NCBI GenBank assembly: GCA_039519185.1
Contig: CM076854.1
Span: 73,465,948-73,529,947, forward strand
Source of the DNA: Astragalus membranaceus
Taxonomy: Eukaryota > Streptophyta > Magnoliopsida > Fabales > Fabaceae
Direction: 5' to 3'
DNA length: 64,000 nt
A model generated the notes under the pieces. It was given only the letters and a program-made list of their open reading frames with translations, was not told where the DNA came from and ran no database searches. Made by a program: the position numbers and the translations under genes. Positions 10,026-19,669 of this stretch are shown here, in pieces. Position 1 is the first letter of the stretch, and each line of letters starts with the position of its first letter.

Positions 10026-11584
10026 TGATAAGTCTATTTTTAGAGTCTTTTTGATAGTTATTTTCATTAAGTTTTTTTAGGTATTTTAATTATATTTTAT
10101 ATCTTTGAACTATTTTACTACATATGTTTGCTTTTTATTTTCAGGTTTTATTTTGGAGCAAAAGAGAAAATATGAGCTAAAATGAAGAAAAAAGGAAATA
10201 TTTAAGGAGGAGCAATTTTTAAAGCGCTAGACACCCTCATGGGCGCCAAGGGCCCCAAAAACCGAAAACTGGCCAAGGGCGCCAAGCAGCAAAAACTGGC
10301 GCAGAGCCTGCGCACGACCCTGGCACATGTTGCACGACCCTAGTGCAAAACTGGCGCACGACCCTGGCAGATAGGCGCACGACCCTGGTAAAAACTGGCG
10401 CAGAGCCTGCGCACGACCCTGGGTGCACCACGCACGACCCGTGCGTGTTTTCAACTGAAAATGGCCCATTTTGGCAGAACAAGGCGCACGACCCTGGCAC
10501 ATAGGCACACGACCCATGCTTGCCAGCAACGCAGAACAGCTTTTCCAGCACATGGCGCACGACCCTGGCACCATAGGCGCACGACCCTAGTGCAAAACTG
10601 GCGCAGAGCAGCCAAAATTGACTGGCCAGGGCGCACGACCCAGGCACATGGGCGCACGACCCTGGCACCAGACAAGTCAATTTTGGCTGCACCCACTTGC
10701 TGATGGCTTTCCCTTGCCACTTGATTTGCCACTTTTTTTATGACCATTTTGCCCCTCCTCTCAAGTGCCTTAGACCTAATATTTTCCTATAAATAGAGGC
10801 TTGATCCTCACTTGTAACCAAGCTTAAATTTTGTGAGAAAAATCCATGACAAGGTTTCCTCTAAGATTCATGACTTCACTTTAATTTCTCGCTTTTTACT
10901 TTCTCGCTTTTTACTTTCTCGCCCTTTTATTTTCCAAGTCATTTACTTTCCTTGCTATTTACTTTCTTGCCCTTTTATTTTCCAAGTCATTTACTTTCCT
11001 TGCTATTTAAATTCTCGCTCTTTACTTTCTCGCTCTTTACTTTTCGCTCTTTACTTTTTCGCTCTTTTATTTTCCCTGCTATTTACTTTCTTGCCCCTTT
11101 TATTTTCCAAGTCATTTACTTTCATTGCTATTTAATTTCTCGCTCTTTACTTTTCGCTCTTTACTTTTCCGCTCTTTTATTTTCCCTGCTATTTACTTTT
11201 TTGCCCTTTAAATTTCCAAGTCAAGTAAACTACTGGCAAGTCAAGTAAATTACTGGCAAGTCAAGTAAATTACTGGCAATTTACTTTTCAAGCAATTTAC
11301 TTTCTTGTCATTTACAATTCCGCTATTTATGATTTTTGCACTTTACCGCTTTCTTTTATTTCTCGCTATTTAACTTTATGTCTTCTTCTTTTATTTTCTT
11401 TTCTCCTCTTTTGTCTACAATGATCATGAGTGAGTAGACTTTGCTAAAATATTCCTTCTTTCCAAAAACACTTTCTTTTCAGTTAATCAACTTTGAAAAA
11501 TTAAATTGGTATTCACTTAGGCTCTCCCTGTGGACCGATACTCTTTTATTACGCGATACGACCCGTGCACTTGGGGGGCTTTCA
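10026..11584 (+). repeat. Athila 5' LTR (1559 bp)
   Basis: Runs from TGATAAGTC to GGGGCTTTCA. It contains a GCGCACGACCCTGGCAC minisatellite (10280-10680), a TATA box (CCTATAAATAGAG near 10788) and a T-rich tract built from CTTTTTACTTTCTCGC words (10880-11200). It also has three 20-bp CTGGCAAGTCAAGTAAATTA copies (11230-11280). ORFs on either strand here are products of the repeats. Confidence 0.93.
10280..10680. repeat. GCACGACCC minisatellite in Athila LTR
   Basis: About twelve dispersed GCGCACGACCCTGG copies plus one longer perfect palindrome ACGCACG-ACC-CGTGCGT near 10432. The same array is at 27838-28238 in the 3' LTR. Confidence 0.85.
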
Positions 11585-11590
11585 AGTTTT

Positions 11591-11608
11591 TGGCGCCGTT
11601 GCCGGGGA
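11591..11608 (+). other. Athila primer-binding site (tRNA-Asp)
   Basis: TGGCGCCGTTGCCGGGGA lies six bases after the LTR end. It is complementary to the 3' end of plant tRNA-Asp, as usual for Athila/Tat elements. Confidence 0.9.
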
Positions 11609-11695
11609 GGCAGTGATATTGATTAAGTTTTTCGAAACCGGTTAGACTGAAATTTTATTTTCTTTATTTTTACTTTTTCTTCTCTTGTCCCTCGA

Positions 11696-14600
11696 ATGCG
11701 AAGAACCAGAAGTTTCGGTGAAACTGTTCAACAAATTCCCGAAATCGAAAGGTTCTTACATAGAAGGAGGAGAGAAATTCCCGATAACCAAATGGCGGCT
11801 AATGAAAATCGTGCTCTCAAAGAGTACGCAACACCTTCAGCAGAGCCATCGGCTGCCATTGTACATCCAAATGTGGAAGCAAATAATTTTGAACTCAAAA
11901 CATCTCTGCTTTCGATGGTACAACAAAACCAATTTTCTGGTTCTCCCACGGAGGACCCAAATCTTCATATTTCAATTTTTCTTGAATACTGTGGAACTCT
12001 CAAATTAAACGGGGTACCTCCGGATGCCATAAGACTAAAACTCTTCCCTTTTTCATTAAGGGATAGAGCTAGAGCATGGCTACATTCTTTGCCTTCGGAA
12101 TCCATTACCAGCTGGGACCAGCTAAAACAAGCTTTTCTTGCTAAATTCTTTCCCCCGAGTAAGACAGCTCAAATGAGAAATCAAATTACTCGATTTTCAC
12201 AAAACGACGGGGAATCTCTTTATGATGCTTGGGAACGTTTCAAAGAAATGTTAGGGCTATGCCCCCATCATGGACTAGAGAAATGGCTTGTTGTTCACAC
12301 TTTTTATAATGGATTACAATATGCAACAAGAATGACTATTGATGCAGCTGCAGGTGGAGCTTTAATGAACAAAAATTTTACCGAAGCTTATGCACTCGTT
12401 GAAGATATGGCTCAAAACCATTGTCAGTGGACAAATGAGCGAGCCATGACGAATAAACCAGCCACATCAAAAGAGCCAAGTAAGTATGAAATATCTGTTG
12501 TTGATCATCTTACCTCAAAAGTGGACGCACTTTTTCAAAAATTTGAAAAATTAAATGTAAGTGCCGTCTCACAAACTTCTTCTCCTATTACTCCACCATG
12601 TGAATTATGTGGGGTTGTTGGCCATATTGGAGCTGAATGCCAGCTTGAGGCATCTAGTGCTGGAAACGAGCATATTAACTATGCTCAAAAGGAAGATCCG
12701 TTTTCAAATACTTATAATCCTGGGTGGAGGAATCATCCAAATTTTTCTTATAAAAATCCTCCACCCAATCCAGCACCTAGACCACCTCCTGTCTTTCAAA
12801 ATCAAAGGGTTTTTAACAACCCACAAAACAACCCGCAAAAGTCGAACTTGGAATTTTTGATGGAAAAATTTGTGTCATCTCAAACAAAACAAAATGAAGA
12901 ATTCAAAAATCAAACTGGTTATTTGAATGACACACTTATCAAATTAGTATCAAAAGTCGACTCTATTTCCACTCATAATAAAATGCTTGAAAATCAAATA
13001 ACTCAAGTGGCAACACAGGTAGCTTCATCCTCTAAGACTTCAGGGGTATTTCCTGGGCAACCAGAGCAAAATCCAAAAGGCCAAATAAATGCCGTCACCC
13101 TTAGAAGCGTAAAACAATTAGAGGAACCAAGAGCAAACCAAGAAAAAATTGTGAGTGAAAAACATAATTTACCAGGTGAGGTAGAAGAGAAAGAAAAAGG
13201 GAAAGAACCAGAAAAAGAAAGAGAAGAACCACACATCCCCCCTCCACCATACAAACCACCCATTCCTTTCCCCCAAAGATTTGCAAAAAACAAAATTGAC
13301 GAGCAATTCAAAAGGTTTGTCGACCTGCTTAAAAAGCTTTACATCAACGTTCCTTTCACTGATGCATTGTCTCAAATGCCGTCTTATTCTAAATTTTTGA
13401 AAGAAATTTTATCCAAGAAAAGAAAAATAGACGACTATGAGACGATTGCATTAACAGAGGAATGTAGTGCAATTATCCAGAACAAGCTGCCACAAAAACT
13501 CAAAGATCCAGGTAGTTTTTCCATACCTTGTGTGATTGGAAGTGAAACTATAAACAGAGCGATGTGCGATCTAGGAGCCAGTGTAAGTTTGATGCCTCTT
13601 TCTCTTTGCAATAGACTAGGGATAGGCGAACTTAAACCCACAAAAATGACAATACAGTTGGCAGATCGTTCCGTTAAATACCCCACTGGAATCTTAGAGG
13701 ATATCCCTATCAAGGTAGGGCAAACTTTTATACCGGTGGACTTTGTTGTAATGGAAATTGAAGAAGACTCCCAAATTCCTATTCTTCTGGGGAGGCCTTT
13801 TTTAGCTACTGCAGGGGCAATAATTGACGTTAAAAACGGTAAGTTGGTTTTTAATGTGGGGGATGAAAAGGTTGAGTTTGAAGTTTCAAACTTCATGAAG
13901 AGTCCATCTGTAAAAGACTCGTGCTGCAGGATTGATATTGTAGACTATTGCGTGCGAGACTGCTCTTTAGCATCATCTTCACAAGATAGTCTGGAAGATT
14001 GCCTTTTAGGCAACACAAATACAAATGCGGCAGGGGAAACCCAATTCTACATAAAACTTTTGGATGAAAATCCATCATCACAAGAATTGGGTACTGAAAC
14101 TTTGGGTGAAGAGAAGCCTCGACCTCTCCCGAAAGAAACACCAAAAATAGAACTGAAGCCCTTACCATCATCTCTCAGGTATGAGATTCTTGGCCCTGAT
14201 TCTACTTTTCCAGTAATTGTAAATGCAAATTTGAAACAAAATGAGACCGAAAAATTGCTTAATGTTCTCAAAAAGTATCCCAAAGCCATTGGGTATACTA
14301 TTGAGGACATTAAAGGAATAAATCCGTCAATCTGCATACAGAGAATACTACTGGAAGAGGACTATAAACCTTCTATCGAGCATCAAAGAAGATTAAACCC
14401 AAACTTGAAAGAGGTTGTTAAAAAGGAAGTTTTAAAACTCCTTGATGCTGGGATAATATATCCTATTTCCGATAGTAAGTGGGTTAGTCCTGTTCAAGTA
14501 GTACCTAAGAAAGGAGGCTTAACAGTTATTAAAAATGAGAAGGATGAAAGCATTTCCACAAGGACAATTACGGGATGGAGAATGTGTATCGATTACAGAA

Positions 14601-14983
14601 AGCTTAACAAAGCTACCCGGAAAGATCACTTCCCTCTCCCGTTCATTGATCAAATGCTAGAAAGGTTAGCACAGCACTCGCATTTCTGCTATTTGGATGG
14701 TTATTCGGGATTTTTCCAAATTCCCATCCACCCTAGCGACCAAGAAACAACTTTCACATGTCCTTTTGGCACTTATGCCTATAGAAGGATGCCCTTTGGT
14801 CTATGTAATGCTCCTGCTACCTTTCAAAGGTGTATGATGTCCATATTCTCAGACTTTGTTGAAAACATAATGGAAGTGTTTATGGATGATTTTTCCGTCC
14901 ATGGCTCAAATTTTGAAAACTGTTTAGCCAATCTGGAAAAAGTCTTAGAGAGATGTGAAAAGGTAAACCTGGTTCTAAACTAG
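11696..14983 (+). CDS. Athila gag-protease-reverse transcriptase (ends at premature stop)
   Basis: A 1095-codon ORF. Gag starts at MRRTRSFGE and holds the conserved capsid-like block with LFPFSLRDRARAWL (about residue 115). A CCHC knuckle CELCGVVGHIGAEC lies near residue 302, then a Pro/Glu-rich linker. The protease has CDLGASVSLMPLSL (active site D-L-G-A, about residue 625). RT motifs include WRMCIDYRKLNKAT, FCYLDGYSGFFQI and VFMDDFSVHG (catalytic DD). The frame ends at TAG 14981-14983, where related elements read Trp, in the RT thumb region. Codon use is A/T-rich. Confidence 0.92.
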   Translation: MRRTRSFGETVQQIPEIERFLHRRRREIPDNQMAANENRALKEYATPSAEPSAAIVHPNVEANNFELKTSLLSMVQQNQFSGSPTEDPNLHISIFLEYCGTLKLNGVPPDAIRLKLFPFSLRDRARAWLHSLPSESITSWDQLKQAFLAKFFPPSKTAQMRNQITRFSQNDGESLYDAWERFKEMLGLCPHHGLEKWLVVHTFYNGLQYATRMTIDAAAGGALMNKNFTEAYALVEDMAQNHCQWTNERAMTNKPATSKEPSKYEISVVDHLTSKVDALFQKFEKLNVSAVSQTSSPITPPCELCGVVGHIGAECQLEASSAGNEHINYAQKEDPFSNTYNPGWRNHPNFSYKNPPPNPAPRPPPVFQNQRVFNNPQNNPQKSNLEFLMEKFVSSQTKQNEEFKNQTGYLNDTLIKLVSKVDSISTHNKMLENQITQVATQVASSSKTSGVFPGQPEQNPKGQINAVTLRSVKQLEEPRANQEKIVSEKHNLPGEVEEKEKGKEPEKEREEPHIPPPPYKPPIPFPQRFAKNKIDEQFKRFVDLLKKLYINVPFTDALSQMPSYSKFLKEILSKKRKIDDYETIALTEECSAIIQNKLPQKLKDPGSFSIPCVIGSETINRAMCDLGASVSLMPLSLCNRLGIGELKPTKMTIQLADRSVKYPTGILEDIPIKVGQTFIPVDFVVMEIEEDSQIPILLGRPFLATAGAIIDVKNGKLVFNVGDEKVEFEVSNFMKSPSVKDSCCRIDIVDYCVRDCSLASSSQDSLEDCLLGNTNTNAAGETQFYIKLLDENPSSQELGTETLGEEKPRPLPKETPKIELKPLPSSLRYEILGPDSTFPVIVNANLKQNETEKLLNVLKKYPKAIGYTIEDIKGINPSICIQRILLEEDYKPSIEHQRRLNPNLKEVVKKEVLKLLDAGIIYPISDSKWVSPVQVVPKKGGLTVIKNEKDESISTRTITGWRMCIDYRKLNKATRKDHFPLPFIDQMLERLAQHSHFCYLDGYSGFFQIPIHPSDQETTFTCPFGTYAYRRMPFGLCNAPATFQRCMMSIFSDFVENIMEVFMDDFSVHGSNFENCLANLEKVLERCEKVNLVLN

Positions 14984-15657
14984 GAAAAGTGTCATTTCAT
15001 GGTTAATGAAGGAATTGTCCTAGGGCACTTAATTTCTCACAGAGGTATTGAGGTAGACCGTGCAAAAATTGAAGTGATTGAAAAAATGCTACCTCCCACC
15101 ACAGTAAAAGAGGTGAGAAGCTTTTTAGGCCATGCGGGTTTCTACCGTCGGTTCATAAAAGACTTCTCAAAAATTTCAAAACCTATGACAAGTCTGCTCC
15201 TTAAGGATGCAGCATTTATTTTTAACGATCTTTGTCTTGAAGCTTTTAACAGGTTGAAAAAGGCTTTAGTTACTGCCCCCGATCATACAGCCACCAGACT
15301 GGAATCTTCCGTTTGAAATAATGTGCGATGCAAGCGACTATACAGTTGGGGCAGTCCTGGGACAAAGAAAAGAAAAAAAATTGCATGCCATATACTATGC
15401 AAGCAGGACCTTAGACGAGGCACAAATGAATTACGCCACAACTGAAAAAGAATTATTGGCGGTAGTTTATTGCCGTTGATAAGTTTCGATCATATCTGGT
15501 AGGTTCAAAAATCATCATTTTTACTGATCACTCGGCCATAAAATATTTGTTAAACAAAAAAGATGCCAAGCCGAGATTGATCCGATGGGTTTTACTCCTA
15601 CAAGAATTTGATCTTGAAATAAGGGATAAAAAAGGCGTTGAAAATGTTGTGGCTGAT
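14984..15657 (+). pseudogene. Athila pol continuation (RT end, RNase H), frameshifted
   Basis: Reading continues in the same frame after the TAG with GIVLGHLISHRGIEV and FLGHAGFYRRFIKDF. An extra base near 15280 shifts the frame; RNase H then follows with IMCDASDYTVGAVLG and YASRTLDEAQMNYATTEKEL. A second extra base near 15470 precedes the block with [11 protein letters not shown]. The sequence stops at GVENVVAD, where the Tekay element is inserted. The breaks are described only. Confidence 0.88.
15653..15657 (+). other. Target-site duplication CTGAT (left) of inner Tekay
   Basis: CTGAT is repeated at 25195-25199, immediately after the 3' LTR. The Athila reading resumes there. Confidence 0.95.
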
Positions 15658-18178
15658 TGTAACACCCTAAAATTATTTAATTAATTTATTTAATTAAGTA
15701 ATTGGGGATTTAAATTAAATTATTTGACGTAATTTAATTAATTGAATTTATACTGATATGCGTAGGAAGTACTAGAAAGTGGAGGTGCTGAACCAAATGG
15801 ACTTGGGCCTAAGTGAGAAGCCCAAGCCCGTTATTCTTGTCATATGCGAAGTGTTGGTTTAGTTGGGGTCTAGGGTTGGTGGCAATTCGCAAAATCAGAA
15901 GAGAAAACGCAAGAAAGAAAGAAAGAGCGTGAGATAGAGAGAGAGAGCAAGGAAGGGCGCCGTAAGGAGAGAAGAGGAAGAGGAGAGAAGTCGCAAACAA
16001 GGAAGAGCAAGAACGTGATCTTGTTGCTGTGGTCCTGTACGTGACTATCTCCGGAGCCTCCGTTCTTCAATTTCGAGGTTAGGGGAGCTCTATCACTCTA
16101 TCTAATACTTCATATGATGAGTTCTAGATCTAGGGTTAGACTAGATTTATTGATGTATTGTTGATGTTGGTTTTTATATATAGATGTATGCGAATTGAGG
16201 GATGTTTGAGTTCTTGATGTTTCTTGATGCATTGTTGATGTTGGCTTTTATATATAGATGTATGCGAATTGAGAGATGCTTGAGTTCTTGATGTTTCTTG
16301 ATGCTTTGTTGGTATTGGCCATTATATATATGCGTGTATGCGAAGTGGAATTGATCATGAAACTGAATTTGTGTTGGATTTTGCTTGTGTTGTTCGCAAG
16401 ATTTGATGGATGGTATATAGGCGCCTAGGGCGCCAAGGGGATAGGGAAGACAATGCCCAATTGAATTTTTGAGAAATTGATTAAAATATGTGTATGTTTA
16501 GTTGCTGGGAAAATGTTGAGTTTTTATGATTTGGAATTGTTAAGAAAACAATTTTTAGTGTTAAAAAGCGTTTTGGTAAAATTCTGGACGTTGCTGCTGT
16601 GTGCTGGGCGCTAAGCGCCTGTGCTGGGCGCTGGGCGCCTGATGTTGTGTTGTGCTGTGCATGTGTGCGCGCCTGGGCGCTGGGCGCCTGTGGCGTGCGT
16701 GTTCCCTGCGTTGTTGTTCCCCTGGGCGCTAGGCGCCCGTGTCTTGTTCGTGTTGCGCTGCGCTGTGCGCGCGCGTTGTTGCCACTGGGCGCTAGGCGCC
16801 CATGCTGTGTTGCGTGCGTTGTTGATGTTGCCTGGGCGCCTGTGCACTTGTTGCCTGGTTGCCTGGGCGCCTAAGGCGCCTGTTCCCTGGATGTTGCCTA
16901 AATTTTCCAAAATTGTTTTTATCATAACTTTTGACTTAGACGTCCGTTTTGAACGATTCGAAAAGTGTCGTGAAGCTTTTTACGTTGTCTATTTGTGGGT
17001 TCAATTTTTAAAATGAAAAATTGTTATTTTCTGACTGTTTGTGGGCGCCCAAGTGGCTGTCCCCGGTGATCGTCCCAGTGACATTGAAAAATGACGTGGA
17101 ACTTTTTAAAAATCCTTTTTGGTGTATAAACAACAGTTTTAACACGGTAGGGTCAAAATGACTGTTTTGCCCCTAGTGGCCAAAGTTAATGATAATGATG
17201 TGTAAATGACGAGGATGCCCTTGGTGGCTAGTCAAATGACTGTTTTGCCCCTAGTGGCCAAAGTTAATAATAATGAGGTCTAAATGACGAGGATGCCCTT
17301 GGTGGTTAGTCAAATGACGTTTTTGCCCTCAGTGGCTAATGTTTGAGTTGAATGATGTATATGTGTAAGTGACATTTGGGGCCTGAGTGGCTAAGTGATG
17401 TTAAGGCCTAAAAGGCTAAGTGACGTTATTTGTGTGTGAATTATGAAATGACAGGTGCTGTGCCTTTATTCGGCAAACCGGTAAGTGACGGGTCGCATAG
17501 TTGACTATGAGTTGAGTAATTGTGTATTTGTGTATTGTGAGTGGTGCATGTCATAGTGTCTCATGCCCATATGCATAAACCCAGTGATGTTTTGAAGCCT
17601 GAGTGGCTAAGTGATGATAAGGCCTGAGTGGCTAAGCGACGTTTTGTGAAAAGGTACCTTCATGCATATACCCGCGAGTGGGTTGCATTTCATAAATCTA
17701 CATGATGTGTAACGAGTTATTGTAAATGATGTAAGAGATGACTATGATGTGAGTATTTGGTGTTTGGATGCTGATTGTTCTAGTGCGTAACCTATGATTA
17801 GTGCTTATCATATTTCCTATTATATAGACTGAAATGATGCTCACCCTTTCCTGTTTGAATGTTACCCCCGTGTTGGTAACGTGCAGGTGATTCCCAGTGA
17901 AGGTATTAGCTTCACTTTTGAGTCGAGTCGTCATGCTCTGATACGTAGCACTCAGGGGGGAAAACGAACTCGGCATTTATTAATGATTTTGATTATTATG
18001 TCCATGTGGACTATTTGGTTATGTTGAAGTGCTACGTGGATGAATGATTATTGAGTTAAACTGTTTTTGAAATTGATAAACGACGTTTTTGTTTGAAGTA
18101 TGTGTAACATTCCTTATGAGCGAAATTTTCAAACTCTGATTTTTATAAACAAAGTGACGGGTAGAAAGGGGTGTTACA
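15658..18178 (+). repeat. Tekay 5' LTR (2521 bp)
   Basis: Runs from TGTAACACCCTAAAATT to GGGGTGTTACA. Inside are a GA-rich leader (15900-16010) and about 85-bp units with TTTATATATAGATGTATGCG (16150-16340). Further on are GGGCGCTRRGCGCC palindromes (16420-16880), 99-bp units with GACTGTTTTGCCCCTAGTGG (17150-17340) and CCTGAGTGGCTAAGTGA words (17370-17640). ORFs here are repeat artefacts. Confidence 0.95.
16150..16345 (+). repeat. Tandem about 85-bp units each with a TATA-like box
   Basis: Three units share TTGATGTTGGYTTTTATATA and GATGTATGCGAATTGAG; the third is partial. Each holds a TATATATA core. The same array recurs at 23166-23361. Confidence 0.8.
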
Positions 18179-18182
18179 TTAG

Positions 18183-18194
18183 TGGTATCAGAGC
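18183..18194 (+). other. Tekay primer-binding site (tRNA-iMet)
   Basis: TGGTATCAGAGC begins four bases after the 5' LTR end. It is complementary to the 3' end of initiator tRNA-Met. Confidence 0.95.
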
Positions 18195-18289
18195 AGTTCG
18201 GTCTGTCCGGCCGGTAGTTGAGTCGTCGTGTTGAGTAACATTGAGTTTGTTACTCGTTTCTGAATTCTGTTTTCTGTTGCAGTGCTAGA

Positions 18290-19669
18290 ATGGCCAGACG
18301 AGACGACGCTGCTCTTGCTGCTGCATTGCAAGCTATGGCTCAGGCGATGCAGGGTCAGCAGAATGCTGGGGATAATGCTGGTTTTCGAAGTCTGACAACC
18401 TTCCAGAGGGAGAATCCGCCCACCTTTAAGGGCAAATATGATCCAGATGGTGTTATGGCTTGGCTGAAGGAGATCGAGAGGATTTTCAGGGTGATGAACT
18501 GTACTGTTGAGCAGAAGGTCCGCTTTGGTACCCATATGTTAGCCGAGGAGGCCGACGACTGGTGGTTGGCTACTAGGCAGAGGTTAGAGGCTGTGCAGGA
18601 AGAGATTACTTGGGAGGTATTCAGCAGGGAATTTCTGAGGAAGTATTTTCCTGAAGACGTCCGAGGGAAGAAGGAGATAGAGTTTTTAGAGCTGAAGCAG
18701 GGTGGTATGTCTGTGACTGCCTATGCGGCAAAATTTGTGGAACTAGCAAAATTTTATCCACACTACAGTGAGGCTACGGCTGAATTTTCGAAATGCATAA
18801 AATTTGAGAATGGGTTAAGGCCTGATATTAAACAGGCCGTTGGTTATCAGAAGATTCGTGTGTTTGCAGATCTGGTTGACAGTTGCAGGATTTTCGAGGA
18901 GGACAGTACTGCTCGCTACAAAGCTACTTCTGAGAGAAAGGGCAAGTTTCAGAGTCGAAGCAAGCCGTATGAGGTTCCTGCGGGTAAGGGTTATCAGAGA
19001 GCTGCTGGAGGTAAGGGTTCTGGTGGGGGAGATGCCCCTGCTAGCATTGTCTGTTATAAGTGTGGCAAGCCTGGCCACAAGAGTACTACATGCAGGTCGG
19101 ATGACAGAAATTGCTACCGTTGTGGTAAAAAGGGTCATATGGCAGCTGAGTGTAAGGTCAAGGATGTGGTGTGTTTCAACTGTGGTGAGTCTGGGCATAT
19201 CAGTACAAAGTGTACAAAGCCGAAAAAGGAAAGGTCTACTGGGAAGGTATTTGCATTGGCAGGAGAGGAGCCTGATGATGATGATGGTCTGATTAGAGGT
19301 ACGTGTTTTATTAATGGTACTTCTCTGAAATCTCTTATTGATACTGGTGCTACCCATTGTTTTATTTCTGTTGATTGCTGTAAAAGATTGGGTCTTGTTT
19401 TATCTGCTATGTGTGGGGATATGGTTGTCGATACTCCTGCGAAGGGGTCGGTGATTACGTCCCAGGTGTGTTCTCAGTGTCCCGTGTCGATCTTCGGCAG
19501 GGACTTTATTGTGAATTTTGTATGTTTGCCATTGAGAGGTCTGGATGTAATCTTAGGCATGGACTGGTTAGAGAATAATCACGTTCATATCAACTGTCGT
19601 AGCAAGTCGGTTAGTTTCGGTGAAGAAAGTTCGGTTTTGGTGTCTGCTGGTCAGTTGAAGAAATTGTAG
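18290..19669 (+). CDS. Tekay gag and protease (ends at in-frame TAG)
   Basis: A 459-codon ORF beginning MARRDDAALAAALQ. Gag holds FQRENPPTFKGKYDP, WLKEIERIF and a YFPEDVRGKKEIEFLELKQG block. Three CCHC zinc knuckles follow (CYKCGKPGHKSTTC, CYRCGKKGHMAAEC and CFNCGESGHISTKC, about residues 254-308), then an acidic hinge. The aspartic protease has LIDTGATHCFIS (about residue 343) and VILGMDWLENN. The frame stops at TAG 19667-19669. The downstream ORF is in the same frame with no gap, so a single base change (TTG to TAG) is the simplest explanation. Confidence 0.95.
   Translation: MARRDDAALAAALQAMAQAMQGQQNAGDNAGFRSLTTFQRENPPTFKGKYDPDGVMAWLKEIERIFRVMNCTVEQKVRFGTHMLAEEADDWWLATRQRLEAVQEEITWEVFSREFLRKYFPEDVRGKKEIEFLELKQGGMSVTAYAAKFVELAKFYPHYSEATAEFSKCIKFENGLRPDIKQAVGYQKIRVFADLVDSCRIFEEDSTARYKATSERKGKFQSRSKPYEVPAGKGYQRAAGGKGSGGGDAPASIVCYKCGKPGHKSTTCRSDDRNCYRCGKKGHMAAECKVKDVVCFNCGESGHISTKCTKPKKERSTGKVFALAGEEPDDDDGLIRGTCFINGTSLKSLIDTGATHCFISVDCCKRLGLVLSAMCGDMVVDTPAKGSVITSQVCSQCPVSIFGRDFIVNFVCLPLRGLDVILGMDWLENNHVHINCRSKSVSFGEESSVLVSAGQLKKL

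Noticed and set aside
10227..10747. Overlapping ORFs on both strands with repeated ARVVRQF and GSCA blocks
   Set aside because: They are translations of the GCACGACCC minisatellite in the Athila LTR and recur identically in the 3' LTR (27785-28305).
16599..17016. Cys/Ala-rich ORFs in the Tekay LTR
   Set aside because: GC-rich palindrome repeats keep all frames open; the same ORFs recur at 23615-24032 and have no domain.
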